This document shows, piece after piece, positions 53,139 through 61,269 of a stretch of 64,000 bases of DNA. Source of the stretch: CAZABG01 sp964460985 (GTDB lineage Bacteria > Chlamydiota > Chlamydiia > Chlamydiales > Parachlamydiaceae). Where the stretch lies: contig CAYWQX010000002.1 of assembly GCA_964460985.1 (NCBI GenBank), forward strand, positions 1-64,000. Direction: 5' to 3'. The first letter of the stretch is position 1, and each line of letters begins with the position of its first letter. The notes below the pieces were generated by a model that made no database searches, was not told where the DNA came from, and saw only the letters and a program-made list of their open reading frames with translations. The translations under genes and the position numbers were made by a program.

Positions 53139-53327
53139 TTACTTTTTAGCTTTTGCTTTGACCGCTTTCTTTTTTCCTTCTGCCGTTCTGACTTTTTTAG
53201 CGACTTTTAAAGTGCCGACTTTTTTGGAAGTAACCGTTTTTTTAGGAGCCGCTTTTTTAACTACTTTTTTAGATACGACTTTCTTTTTTTCCACTTTTAC
53301 CGCTACAGATTTCTTTTTAACAACCAT
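53139..53327 (-). CDS. hctB: Lysine-rich histone-like protein (Hc2 type)
   Basis: 62 residues, composed mainly of Lys, Val and Ala in repeated KK-V / KKA blocks (VVKKKSVAVKVEKKK; AVKAKAKK). This resembles chlamydial Hc2, which compacts the chromosome in elementary bodies, though it is shorter than most Hc2 proteins. The gene has a perfect Shine-Dalgarno (AGGAGGT) 5 bases before the ATG, but that sequence lies in a palindrome (53331-53348). No known globular domain. Very likely a late-cycle nucleoid protein. Confidence 0.85.
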   Translation of the reverse strand: MVVKKKSVAVKVEKKKVVSKKVVKKAAPKKTVTSKKVGTLKVAKKVRTAEGKKKAVKAKAKK

Positions 53328-53330
53328 TTT

Positions 53331-53348
53331 ATTACCTCCTGAGGTAAT
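53331..53348 (-). promoter_or_regulatory. Palindrome covering the ribosome binding site of the histone-like gene
   Basis: ATTACCTC-CT-GAGGTAAT is a perfect palindrome with 8-base arms. In the mRNA it would form ATTACCT-cagg-AGGTAAT, burying the AGGAGGT Shine-Dalgarno in a stem just ahead of the ATG. It could hold translation off until a late signal, or be a protein-binding operator. Confidence 0.55.
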
Positions 53349-53500
53349 TAATAAATTGTTATAAGCATAAACTATACCACATTAACACTTGATTAAGACG
53401 ATATTAAAATTGAACTAAATCGAAGGATGCTGAAAATCAGTGACTTAGACTTTAAATCATACGATCTGTTATTGAAAGACAACTATTACTAGAGGTTTTT

Positions 53501-54856
53501 ATGCTTAAATACTTTTTTTCCTGCCTTTTGATGGGATCTCTTTTTGCTTTAACCGATCAGGAGATCGAAAAAATCGGTATTAATACCTATATTTATGCAT
53601 ACCCTCTCGTTACGATGGATCTCACGAAAGATGTGACCACGAATGTGTCCATACCGGAGGGGCTCAAAGCGCCTGTCAACCAATTCGCCAATGCCAAAAC
53701 TTACCCGTCGGCCAATTTTCGGGATGTAACCGCTCCCAACGCAGACACTCTTTATTCCTCTGCCTGGCTAGACCTTTCTAAAGAGCCGATCGTGCTGCAC
53801 ATTCCTGATGAAGGATCCAGATACTTTTTATTCCCGATTTTAAGCGCCTGGACAGAGGTGATTGCCGATCCCGGAACACGCCAAGGCACTAAAGCCTCCG
53901 ATTTTGTGATTACAGGCCCCGATTTTAAAGGAACTATCCCTGCCGGCATGACAGAGATAAAATCACCTACGAACATGGCTTGGATCTTAGGAAGAACCTA
54001 TAGCTCAGGAACGGCTGCAGACTATTCCACTGTTCACAACTTACAAAGCAAGTACAAGCTGACGCCCCTTAGCAGCTATGACAAATCCTACACCCCTCCA
54101 AGGGGCAATGTGAACCGCACCGTTGACACCAAAACACCGGTTCGCGATCAAGTCAATAAAATGGATTCAACGACTTTTTTCAAGCGCTTTGCAGAACTCC
54201 TCAAAATGAATCCTCCCCTTTCGCAAGACAAAGCGATCGTCGAAGAGATGGCTCAAATAGGGATTGTTCCCGGGAAAGATTTTGATTCTACAGCTGTCTC
54301 GCAAGCCGCTTTAAGAAATGTTCCGAAGCTGGCTCAGGAAAAAATTCTGGAGCAGGAAAAAATTGTGACCCAGCTTGTCAATGGCTGGAGAATCACGACC
54401 GGAACCGGAAAATATGGCACCAACTATCCTGCAAGAGCCTATGTGGCCTACATAGGTCTTGGTGCCAACCTTCCTGAAGATGCTATTTATCCTGTCACTT
54501 TACAAGATTCGGAAGGCAATGCCCTGAACGGGAAAAACCGCTATGTGATTCATTTCGAAAAAGGCGAGCTTCCCCCTGTTAAAGGTTTTTGGTCTCTGAC
54601 GATGTATGACGATCAGTTTTTCTTCGTTTCCAATCCTCTGAACAAATACACCGTAAGTGAAAGAAACAACTTAAAAACTAACGAAGATGGCTCTATCGAC
54701 ATCTTTATTCAGCACGACTCCCCTGGGCAAGACAAAGAATCTAACTGGCTTCCGGCTCCTCAAGGCAATTTTGTGCTGATGTTTAGATTCTACTGGCCGG
54801 AAGAAAGTATCATTAATGGCAGCTGGGCTCCCCCTGCAGTAAAGAAAATACGCTAA
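53501..54856 (+). CDS. Exported DUF1254/DUF1214 protein
   Basis: 451 residues with an N-terminal signal peptide (LKYFFSCLLMGSLFA). The DUF1254 part spans about 40-180 (YIYAYPLVTMDLTKD; VTAPNADTLYSSAWLDL; YFLFPILSAWTEV) and DUF1214 about 325-450 (GANLPEDAIYPVTLQDSEG; RYVIHFEKGELPPVKGFWSLTMYD; FVLMFRFYWPEESI). Such proteins are widespread envelope proteins of unclear function. AGAGG precedes the ATG. Single gene, ended by the inverted repeat at 54860-54913. Confidence 0.9.
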   Translation: MLKYFFSCLLMGSLFALTDQEIEKIGINTYIYAYPLVTMDLTKDVTTNVSIPEGLKAPVNQFANAKTYPSANFRDVTAPNADTLYSSAWLDLSKEPIVLHIPDEGSRYFLFPILSAWTEVIADPGTRQGTKASDFVITGPDFKGTIPAGMTEIKSPTNMAWILGRTYSSGTAADYSTVHNLQSKYKLTPLSSYDKSYTPPRGNVNRTVDTKTPVRDQVNKMDSTTFFKRFAELLKMNPPLSQDKAIVEEMAQIGIVPGKDFDSTAVSQAALRNVPKLAQEKILEQEKIVTQLVNGWRITTGTGKYGTNYPARAYVAYIGLGANLPEDAIYPVTLQDSEGNALNGKNRYVIHFEKGELPPVKGFWSLTMYDDQFFFVSNPLNKYTVSERNNLKTNEDGSIDIFIQHDSPGQDKESNWLPAPQGNFVLMFRFYWPEESIINGSWAPPAVKKIR

Positions 54857-54859
54857 TTT

Positions 54860-54913
54860 TTTTACCACAGAATCGAAGAAGAGCCAAAGACTCTCCTCGG
54901 AACTGTGGTAAAA
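54860..54913. terminator. Inverted repeat between convergent genes
   Basis: Arms TTTTACCACAG (54860-54870) and CTGTGGTAAAA (54903-54913) are perfectly complementary over 11 bases; an inner AGAG/CTCT pairing lies between them. It sits exactly between the stops of the DUF1254 gene and secG, so a two-way terminator is likely. The left arm with its T-run and AAT also occurs at 27718-27734. Confidence 0.6.
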
Positions 54914-54924
54914 CTCTAAAGAAA

Positions 54925-55218
54925 CTACTGTTCTAAGAACTCGGTAGGAGCTTGTGCAGCAGCCGCTTCGGCCTTTCTTGCCATCGACTGCGTCCAGAGC
55001 GAAAGAATCACGCATCCGATCATAAAGGCAGCAGCGAGGTAAGCTGTAAACGTTTTAAGTACATCTGCGGTTGAGGCGCCAAACAAGGCATCAGCCTGCT
55101 CGCCGCCGAAGGAGGCCCCAAGGCCTGTTGTCTTGCTTTCTTGCATAAGAATGACCAGGCACAAGATGAAGCACATGAAAAGGAACGTAAAGATAGAGAG
55201 GTAGTATAAAAAGATCAT
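54925..55218 (-). CDS. secG: Protein translocase subunit SecG
   Basis: 97 residues. Two membrane spans (IFLYYLSIFTFLFMCFILCLVILMQ and AYLAAAFMIGCVILSLW) enclose the SecG loop MQESKTTGLGASFGGEQADALFG. An auxiliary subunit of SecYEG. The C-terminus is Ala/Glu-rich. It follows tpiA on the same strand, 12 bases after its stop, a common pairing. Confidence 0.93.
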   Translation of the reverse strand: MIFLYYLSIFTFLFMCFILCLVILMQESKTTGLGASFGGEQADALFGASTADVLKTFTAYLAAAFMIGCVILSLWTQSMARKAEAAAAQAPTEFLEQ

Positions 55219-55230
55219 TCTAATTCTCGG

Positions 55231-55977
55231 TTAAGTTAGAGATAAAATTGTACCAAAAGAGTCGACATTTAGGGAAGCCCCTCCGATCAAAAGACCGTCT
55301 ATATCACTTTGTTTTAGAAAATGTTCGGCATTTTCAGGCTTGACCGACCCGCCATATAAAATTTTAACTTGAGAGGCCGCCTCTTTCCCCCACTTTTTTT
55401 CTATGAGCGATCGAATAAAAGCATGCTCTTTTTCAGCCTCTTCAGGTGTGGCTGCAAGTCCGGTGCCGATTGCCCAAACAGGTTCGTAGGCGATTGAAAT
55501 ATGATCAAAATCGGATGCTTTAACATCACCCAGGCTTTCAAGAAGCTGTTTCTCTAAAACCTCTTTAGTCTTCTTTTGTTCATATTGCTCATGAGTCTCG
55601 CCGATGCATAGAATCACATCCAAGCCATCGATCAGCGCTCTTTTTACCTTCTTCTGAATAAATCGATCATCTTCTTTAAAAAATTGTCTTCTTTCAGAGT
55701 GGCCGAGAAGAACAAACTTCGCGCCGGCATCTTTCAGCATGCGGGCAGAGACCTCCCCTGTGAAGGCTCCCTCCTCAGCGTCGTTCATGTTTTGCGCCCC
55801 GATGACTACATTTGCTTTATTCAATAAGCTAAGGGGCTGAATCAACGTATAAGGGACTGCAAGAAAGGCGGTCTTAGAATTATTTAGGGTATCTAAAAAA
55901 TTTTTAGCTTCAGGAAATGTTTTATACATTTTCCAGTTTCCAATAATCAAAGGAGAACGTGCTGTTTTGGTTGGCAT
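55231..55977 (-). CDS. tpiA: Triosephosphate isomerase
   Basis: 248 residues. Substrate Lys in GNWKMYKT, catalytic His in LLGHSERRQFF, catalytic Glu in SIAYEPVWAIGTGLAAT, and the phosphate-binding ILYGGSVKPENAEHFL and DGLLIGGASL. Interconverts dihydroxyacetone phosphate and glyceraldehyde 3-phosphate, the latter a Dxs substrate. Divergent from xseA across 57 bases, as in Chlamydia. Confidence 0.97.
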   Translation of the reverse strand: MPTKTARSPLIIGNWKMYKTFPEAKNFLDTLNNSKTAFLAVPYTLIQPLSLLNKANVVIGAQNMNDAEEGAFTGEVSARMLKDAGAKFVLLGHSERRQFFKEDDRFIQKKVKRALIDGLDVILCIGETHEQYEQKKTKEVLEKQLLESLGDVKASDFDHISIAYEPVWAIGTGLAATPEEAEKEHAFIRSLIEKKWGKEAASQVKILYGGSVKPENAEHFLKQSDIDGLLIGGASLNVDSFGTILSLT

Positions 55978-56034
55978 AAATTTCCCACAAGCAATTAAAA
56001 TCGACTATATTTATCAACCCGGCATCAAGTCAAT

Positions 56035-57378
56035 ATGAATTCAACGGAAGTATTAACTGTCTCTCAGCTTACCCGGGCCATCAAGTTCAACCTTGAAACA
56101 AAATTCCCCTTCATAACCGTTCAGGGAGAGATCAGCAACTTTAAAGTACAAACTTCCGGCCATCTTTATTTCAACATCAAAGATAGTGAATCGACTTTAG
56201 GCTGCGTCATGTTCCGGATGGAAGCCTCCTCCGTAAAAAAAATGCCTAAAGAGGGCGACCAGGTCATTTTAAAGGGAAGTCTTAACGTCTACCCCGCCCA
56301 GGGGAAATACCAGATGTTGGTCAAGGAGCTTGAACTCGCGGGCATGGGAGCGCTGCTCTTAAAACTGGAAGAGCTGAAAATCAAACTGCATAAACTCGGC
56401 TATTTTAAAGCCGATCATAAAAAGCCGCTTCCGGCTTTTCCAAAAGTTATCGGAGTAGTCACCTCCCCTACAGGGGCTGTCATCCAAGATATCCTTCACG
56501 TTCTGACGAGACGCTCCCAAAATTTTAAGCTCCTTTTGAATCCCGTGAAGGTTCAAGGGGAGGGGGCCGCCCTTGAAATTGCCAAAGCCATCCGGCAGAT
56601 GAACGAGTTTTCCCTTTGCGATGTAATGATTGTAGGAAGAGGGGGCGGCTCTATTGAAGATCTATGGGCCTTTAATGAAGAGATCGTGGCGGAAGCTATT
56701 TATAACAGCCAAATCCCCATTGTAGCTGCGATTGGCCACGAAACGGATCACACGATTGCCTGCTATGTGGCAGATGTCCGTGCGCCAACCCCTTCGGCTG
56801 CTGCCGAAATCGTCACCAAAGAAAGCGACTCGGTCAAAAAACATTTAACCCAATTAAACACAAGATTAACGCAGGCGCTTGTCAATCAACTCAAGCACGA
56901 AAAACAGAAGGTAAACGGGTTTTTAAGGCTCCCCCTGTTCCAAAGTCCAAGTTATTTGCTGGGCCCTTACATGCAAAAAATTGATCACTTAAGAGACGAT
57001 TTAGATGATTCGATGAAAAGTAAATTTTTGCAATGGCGCACCCAGCTTGACCGTATGAAGAAAATACTTGAAGCTTTAAGCCCGCGCCTTCGTATTCTTC
57101 AAACGCGGCAGAGGCTGGTTGAGAAATCCAAAAGCTTGGACCAATTAATCCTCTTTAAAATAAAAAATAATGATCATAAACTAAAAAGAATTTCAGAAGT
57201 TTTAACTGCATTAGACCCCAAAAATTTATTAAAAAAAGGTTATACTATTATCTTTTCTGAAAAAGATGGTTCGGTTATAAAAAGCATCCATTCCATTCAG
57301 ATTAATGATAAGATAAAGTTTTTACTAAGCGATGGGTCAGCTAAAGCCGTGCTGACTGAAAAGGATAAGAATCAATGA
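56035..57378 (+). CDS. xseA: Exodeoxyribonuclease VII large subunit
   Basis: 447 residues. N-terminal OB fold (LTVSQLTRAIKFNLETKFPFITVQGEISNFK; GHLYFNIKDSESTLGCVMFR), catalytic core (KVIGVVTSPTGAVIQDILHVLTRRS; DVMIVGRGGGSIEDLWAFNEE; VAAIGHETDHTIACYVADVRAPTPSAAAE) and a helical C-terminal segment ending DPKNLLKKGYTII. Degrades single-stranded DNA together with XseB. ATGA overlap with xseB. Confidence 0.97.
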   Translation: MNSTEVLTVSQLTRAIKFNLETKFPFITVQGEISNFKVQTSGHLYFNIKDSESTLGCVMFRMEASSVKKMPKEGDQVILKGSLNVYPAQGKYQMLVKELELAGMGALLLKLEELKIKLHKLGYFKADHKKPLPAFPKVIGVVTSPTGAVIQDILHVLTRRSQNFKLLLNPVKVQGEGAALEIAKAIRQMNEFSLCDVMIVGRGGGSIEDLWAFNEEIVAEAIYNSQIPIVAAIGHETDHTIACYVADVRAPTPSAAAEIVTKESDSVKKHLTQLNTRLTQALVNQLKHEKQKVNGFLRLPLFQSPSYLLGPYMQKIDHLRDDLDDSMKSKFLQWRTQLDRMKKILEALSPRLRILQTRQRLVEKSKSLDQLILFKIKNNDHKLKRISEVLTALDPKNLLKKGYTIIFSEKDGSVIKSIHSIQINDKIKFLLSDGSAKAVLTEKDKNQ

Positions 57379-57632
57379 CCGCCGATAATTTTAATTTTGA
57401 AAAAGCATTTCATAGACTGGAAGAGATCCTTGAAAAGTTAAACTCAGGGGAAACTCCTTTAGATGAGTCTTTAAAACTATACGAAGAAGCAGACGGTCTC
57501 ATCGGATCATGCGGAAAAAAATTGAATGACGCCGAAAAAAGAATCGAGGTATTGATTAAAACAAGAAATGGCGATTTAAGCCTTGGATCAGATCAAAGAC
57601 CCGAAAAAACCGAATTCAAGGCCGGAAAATGA
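57375..57632 (+). CDS. xseB: Exodeoxyribonuclease VII small subunit
   Basis: 85 residues. NFEKAFHRLEEILEKLNSGETPLDESLKLYEEADGLI is the XseB signature, followed by a helical end with AEKRIEVLI. A short charged tail follows. The gene overlaps both xseA and dxs by 4 bases, forming a tightly coupled set, the order also found in Chlamydia. Confidence 0.95.
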   Translation: MTADNFNFEKAFHRLEEILEKLNSGETPLDESLKLYEEADGLIGSCGKKLNDAEKRIEVLIKTRNGDLSLGSDQRPEKTEFKAGK

Positions 57633-59530
57633 TTTTAGAGCAGATTAAATCTCCGAAAGATTTAAAGTCTTTAACGCTTCTTGAACTTGAAAAGCTGGCG
57701 GAGGAAATTCGCCAAAGAATTATTCAGGTCATGTCGGTCAATGGGGGCCATTTAGGCTCTAATTTAGGTGCAATCGAGCTTACTTTAGCTCTTCACAAAG
57801 TGTTCAACTCCCCTGACGATAAAATGATTTGGGATGTAAGCCATCAAACTTATACCCATAAAATTCTCACGGGGCGAAACGATGCGTTTGACAAAATAAG
57901 GCAATATAAAGGTCTTTGCGGGTTTTGCAATCCTAAAGAATCTCCTCACGACCATTTCTACGCAGGGCATGCCGGAACGGCACTATCTTTAGCTTTAGGC
58001 GTTGCCAAAAACCGCGATCTTACCGGCAGAAAAGAGACGATCATCCCCATTATCGGAGATGCGACTTTGACATGCGGCATGTCTTTGGAAGCGCTCAATA
58101 ATATCTCGAAAAATCTCTCGAGATTCATGGTGATCTTAAATGACAATAACATGTCTATCTCTGAAAATGTGGGAGCTATCACTCACATTCTGAGCCGTAT
58201 GCTGTCGAATCCGACAACGAGCAAACTCTATCACGACTTAGGAGACATCGTCTCAAAAATTCCGTCTGTGGGTCCCGCTCTTTCAAGGCAGGGGCACAAG
58301 CTCACCGAATCGATGAAAAACCTTTTTGCTCCGGCCGCTTTCTTTGAGCAGTACCATTTATCGTACGTAGGGCCTATCGATGGGCATGATATTGGAAAAA
58401 TGGTGGAGGTGTTCGAAAGCCTGAAAGAGGTAGAGTGGCCTGTATTAGTCCATGTGATGACCAAAAAGGGCAACGGGATGGAGATCGCGATCAACAATCC
58501 AACCCCCTATCATGGAGCGAAGCCTTTTGACTTGACGACGGGTAAGTTTTTACCCGTGACTTCGAATAAGCCTACTTTTCCCAAAATCTTTGGGCAGCAT
58601 ATTTTGAAAATGGCTGAAAAAGACCCAAGCGTTGTAGCTATAACACCCGCCATGTCCTGCGGCTCTTGCTTAGACGATTTCATGAAGAAATTTCCGGAGA
58701 GATGCCTGGATGTGGGTATCGCTGAATCGCATTCAATTACCTTTGCCGGGGGTTTAAGCTATGGCGGAAAAATGAAGGTTGTTGCCTCCATTTATGCCAC
58801 TTTCCTTCAAAGAGCCTTTGATAACTTATTTCATGATGTCTGTCTTCAAGAGGTGCCGGTTGTCTTCGCGATTGACAGAGCCGGTATTTCAGGGCCTGAT
58901 GGATCGACCCACCACGGCATCTACGACATCTCATTCATGAATGCAATGCCCAATATGGTGATTACACAGCCCCGTAATGGACACGTTTTAAAGGAGCTTC
59001 TAGAATCCTCTTTCACGTGGGGAAGACCTACAGCTATCAGGTATCCGAATCTGCAAACAGAGGAGCCTTCTCTTCCCCTCCAGAAAAGAGAGCTTGGGAA
59101 AGGCGAGATTTTAGTTCATGGAAAAGAATATCTCATAGTAACTCTCGGACATATGGCAGACACCGGCTTAAAAGTTCATGATTTATTAAAAGAACAGGGA
59201 ATTCATGCAACCGTGCTAGACCCTGTGTTTGTAAAACCGTTAGATTCGGAACTTATTTGCTCTCTTTTGATGTCGCACAATAAGATTATCACTATCGAAG
59301 AGCACTCGGTACAATCAGGCCTTGGCGCCATCTTAAACAACTTTTTAATGACTCAAGGCTTTTCAAATGTACAAGTTTTAAACTTAGGCATACCGGAAGC
59401 CTTCATTGAACAGGGAAGCCACAGCGAACTGATTGAAGAGATTGGTTTAAAACCGGCTCAAATCGTCCAAAAAATCCTTCACCACTTTAGCAGGAATTAT
59501 GCGGATAGCTCTCTTCCCCAACCTCGATAA
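57629..59530 (+). CDS. dxs: 1-deoxy-D-xylulose-5-phosphate synthase
   Basis: 633 residues. Thiamine diphosphate motifs: GGHLGSNLGAIELTLALHKVF, WDVSHQTYTHKILTGR, HAGTALSLALG, IGDATLTCGMSLEALNN (GDG region reads GDA) and LNDNNMSISENVG; then GPIDGHD, HVMTKKGNGM, VGIAESHSITFAGGLSYGG, DRAGISGPDGSTHHGIYDISFM and ITIEEHSVQSGLGA. The start of the MEP pathway, whose final enzyme IspH is encoded at 11659. The final 32 bases overlap nadK. Confidence 0.96.
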   Translation: MILEQIKSPKDLKSLTLLELEKLAEEIRQRIIQVMSVNGGHLGSNLGAIELTLALHKVFNSPDDKMIWDVSHQTYTHKILTGRNDAFDKIRQYKGLCGFCNPKESPHDHFYAGHAGTALSLALGVAKNRDLTGRKETIIPIIGDATLTCGMSLEALNNISKNLSRFMVILNDNNMSISENVGAITHILSRMLSNPTTSKLYHDLGDIVSKIPSVGPALSRQGHKLTESMKNLFAPAAFFEQYHLSYVGPIDGHDIGKMVEVFESLKEVEWPVLVHVMTKKGNGMEIAINNPTPYHGAKPFDLTTGKFLPVTSNKPTFPKIFGQHILKMAEKDPSVVAITPAMSCGSCLDDFMKKFPERCLDVGIAESHSITFAGGLSYGGKMKVVASIYATFLQRAFDNLFHDVCLQEVPVVFAIDRAGISGPDGSTHHGIYDISFMNAMPNMVITQPRNGHVLKELLESSFTWGRPTAIRYPNLQTEEPSLPLQKRELGKGEILVHGKEYLIVTLGHMADTGLKVHDLLKEQGIHATVLDPVFVKPLDSELICSLLMSHNKIITIEEHSVQSGLGAILNNFLMTQGFSNVQVLNLGIPEAFIEQGSHSELIEEIGLKPAQIVQKILHHFSRNYADSSLPQPR

Positions 59531-60341
59531 AGATCAAGCGCTTTCATTAGCTATCGGCATCAGAGAGTTTCTGGAATCGAAAGGCGTTGAAGTCTATGCA
59601 GAAGAAGAGGTTGCAAAAGAGATTAAATCAAAATTGCTATCGAGTGTAAAACCGGAAGAAATTGACTTCAGGATAACTCTTGGAGGAGATGGCACCATCA
59701 TCCGCATGTTGCACCGCCATCCCGATATTGAAGCGCCTGTCCTTGGAATCAACCATGGCAGCTTAGGTTTTATGGCGGACACGCCTGTGAAAGAAATGTA
59801 TCCCAGTTTGGAGGCGCTTCTTTCAAAAAATTATACCCTTGAAAACCGCCGGATGATTGAAGGCAGGTGCTCGACCGGCGCGTCAGGTTTTGCATTAAAT
59901 GAAATCGTCATTCACAGATCCGAAAACCCCTCTCTTATCGAAATGTCGGTAAATGTAGACGGCAAGTATTTAAACACTTTTTCGGCAGACGGTCTCATCC
60001 TCTCCACTGCCAACGGTTCTACCGCCTACTCGCTTGCTGCAGGAGGCCCCATTTTGACGCCTGAGCTCAAAGCCTGGGTCTTAACACCGATCTGTCCGCA
60101 TACGATAACTAATCGGCCTATCGTCTTAATTCCTGAAAAAAACATCGAAGTTAAATACATGACATCGCCAAAGCAAGCAGAGCTTGTTTTTGATGGCTTT
60201 AATCGCTACCCGATTTCGAAAGGTGATTCCATCGAAATTTTCGCATCCAAAAAGGTGTTTCAGCTGGTTTTGCTCAAAAACCACGATACCTTCTCTACCC
60301 TCAGAAGTAAGCTAGGGTGGAGCGGCAAGCTAAAGTCCTAA
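59499..60341 (+). CDS. nadK: NAD kinase
   Basis: 280 residues. The GGDGT motif (TLGGDGTIIRMLH) with the conserved Asp, LGINHGSLGFMAD, ALNEIVIHRSENPSLIEM, DGLILSTANGSTAYSLAAGGPIL and PICPHTITNRPIVL are all present. It phosphorylates NAD to NADP. The ATG lies inside dxs (32-base overlap). No rival start is better. The 195-base gap after it holds a weak hairpin and the probable promoter of the cysteine-rich locus; nothing else was seen there. Confidence 0.96.
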   Translation: MRIALFPNLDKDQALSLAIGIREFLESKGVEVYAEEEVAKEIKSKLLSSVKPEEIDFRITLGGDGTIIRMLHRHPDIEAPVLGINHGSLGFMADTPVKEMYPSLEALLSKNYTLENRRMIEGRCSTGASGFALNEIVIHRSENPSLIEMSVNVDGKYLNTFSADGLILSTANGSTAYSLAAGGPILTPELKAWVLTPICPHTITNRPIVLIPEKNIEVKYMTSPKQAELVFDGFNRYPISKGDSIEIFASKKVFQLVLLKNHDTFSTLRSKLGWSGKLKS

Positions 60342-60536
60342 TTCTCAATCAGTTAAAAATCACGCCAAGAAAAATCTTCACAAACCCTTAAAAATCTGTG
60401 GAGTATTTTTAACAAAATCTTTATCTAAAAGAGGTAAAACCTTTTTTTTCAGCCTCGAACATGTGAAAAGGTGAGAGGAGGTTGAAAAAGTGTAAAGTGA
60501 TGATGCTTAACAAATAAAACACAAATAGGAGTGTTT

Positions 60537-60728
60537 ATGAAAAACGTTCTTAAATCAGCTTTCGCATTTGCTGCAGTTGCGTTTATGTTCGCTTCCTGCT
60601 GCTGCGACAGAGACCCATGCTGTGAGCCAAGAGCATGCCCTCCAAGACCATGCTGTCCAAAACCAGCTCCATGCGCTAAACCTTGCCCTCCTCCATGCCC
60701 AGTAGCTCCAGCTAACTGCTGCTACTAA
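60537..60728 (+). CDS. omcA: OmcA-like small cysteine-rich lipoprotein, Pro/Cys type
   Basis: 63 residues from the ATG at 60537, with AGGAG six bases upstream; a GTG at 60531 is too close to it. The signal peptide KNVLKSAFAFAAVAFMFAS ends in a lipobox-like FASC with Cys21. The mature part has 13 Cys among many Pro (DPCCEPRACPPRPCC; PCAKPCPPPCP). OmcA-type proteins are disulfide-linked into the chlamydial outer envelope in the late cycle and take the place of peptidoglycan. The CPPPC unit recurs in OmcB here. High expression is likely. Confidence 0.88.
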   Translation: MKNVLKSAFAFAAVAFMFASCCCDRDPCCEPRACPPRPCCPKPAPCAKPCPPPCPVAPANCCY

Positions 60729-60741
60729 TCTTGGAGATTTA

Positions 60742-60763
60742 GGACCGGGAAAATTCCCGGTCC
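60742..60763 (+). terminator. Hairpin between the two small cysteine-rich genes
   Basis: GGACCGGGAA (60742-60751) and TTCCCGGTCC (60754-60763) form a very stable stem 14 bases after the first small gene, followed by ATAAAAATTTT. It may end most transcripts from the first gene, or stabilise its message, making downstream genes less abundant. Confidence 0.65.
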
Positions 60764-60817
60764 GATAAAAATTTTGGAACGAAACAAATGGTAACCAGAA
60801 ATAAACAGGAAATCGAA

Positions 60818-61009
60818 GTGAAATCGAAAACTTCCTTGTTCGCTATGTGTGCGGCCCTTTTTCTCTTTTCTAGCTGCTGCTGTTGGGATAACTCGTGTGA
60901 CGATTGTCACTGCGAACCCAAACGGTGCTACGATTGCAAGCCGAAGAGCTGCCCCAAAATGCACCCCTGGCTACCGGAGTGTAACGATCCGACATTTTAC
61001 GCCATATAA
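60818..61009 (+). CDS. Second OmcA-like small cysteine-rich lipoprotein
   Basis: 63 residues from a GTG at 60818 with AGGA seven bases upstream; an ATG at 60788 would add ten charged residues before the signal. The signal peptide KSKTSLFAMCAALFLFSS ends in a lipobox Cys (LFSSC). The mature part has a further Cys-rich, acidic and basic mix (CCCWDNSCDDCHCEPKRC; CKPKSCPK), 11 Cys in all, without the Pro-Cys repeats of its neighbour. A paralogue or analogue of OmcA, processed by Lgt (24707) and disulfide-crosslinked at the surface. Confidence 0.82.
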   Translation: MKSKTSLFAMCAALFLFSSCCCWDNSCDDCHCEPKRCYDCKPKSCPKMHPWLPECNDPTFYAI

Positions 61010-61033
61010 GGACGACTAGCTAAAACTTTAATC

Positions 61034-61079
61034 CCCCATTTAGGGCACCTAACATCTGATTTAGATGTCCTAAATGGGG
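61034..61079 (+). promoter_or_regulatory. Nested long hairpin in the leader before omcB
   Basis: Outer arms CCCCATTTAGG (61034-61044) and CCTAAATGGGG (61069-61079) enclose an inner stem ACATCT/AGATGT (61052-61057 and 61063-61068). No T-run follows, so it is not a simple terminator. It could be an RNA-stability element or a pause/attenuation site in the 260-base region between the second small gene and omcB. Confidence 0.5.
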
Positions 61080-61269
61080 CGAGTAAGAGAAGAGGCGATA
61101 TCATCCAAAAAGCGTAAGGGGACAAAAAAATGCTTAGGTACAAGTCCCTTGGAGTTGAAAACGACTTTCGACCCTTTTAAAAGATTGAAAGGACAACGAA
61201 CCTGCAATCGATTAAAAATAACTTAAGCGAAGAATTTTGAAAAACCTTGTTTTAAGGAGATATAAAACA

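Noticed and set aside
61034..61079. Long nested stem as the Rho-independent terminator of the second small cysteine-rich gene
   Set aside because: No run of T follows either strand closely, so it was listed as a structured leader element instead.
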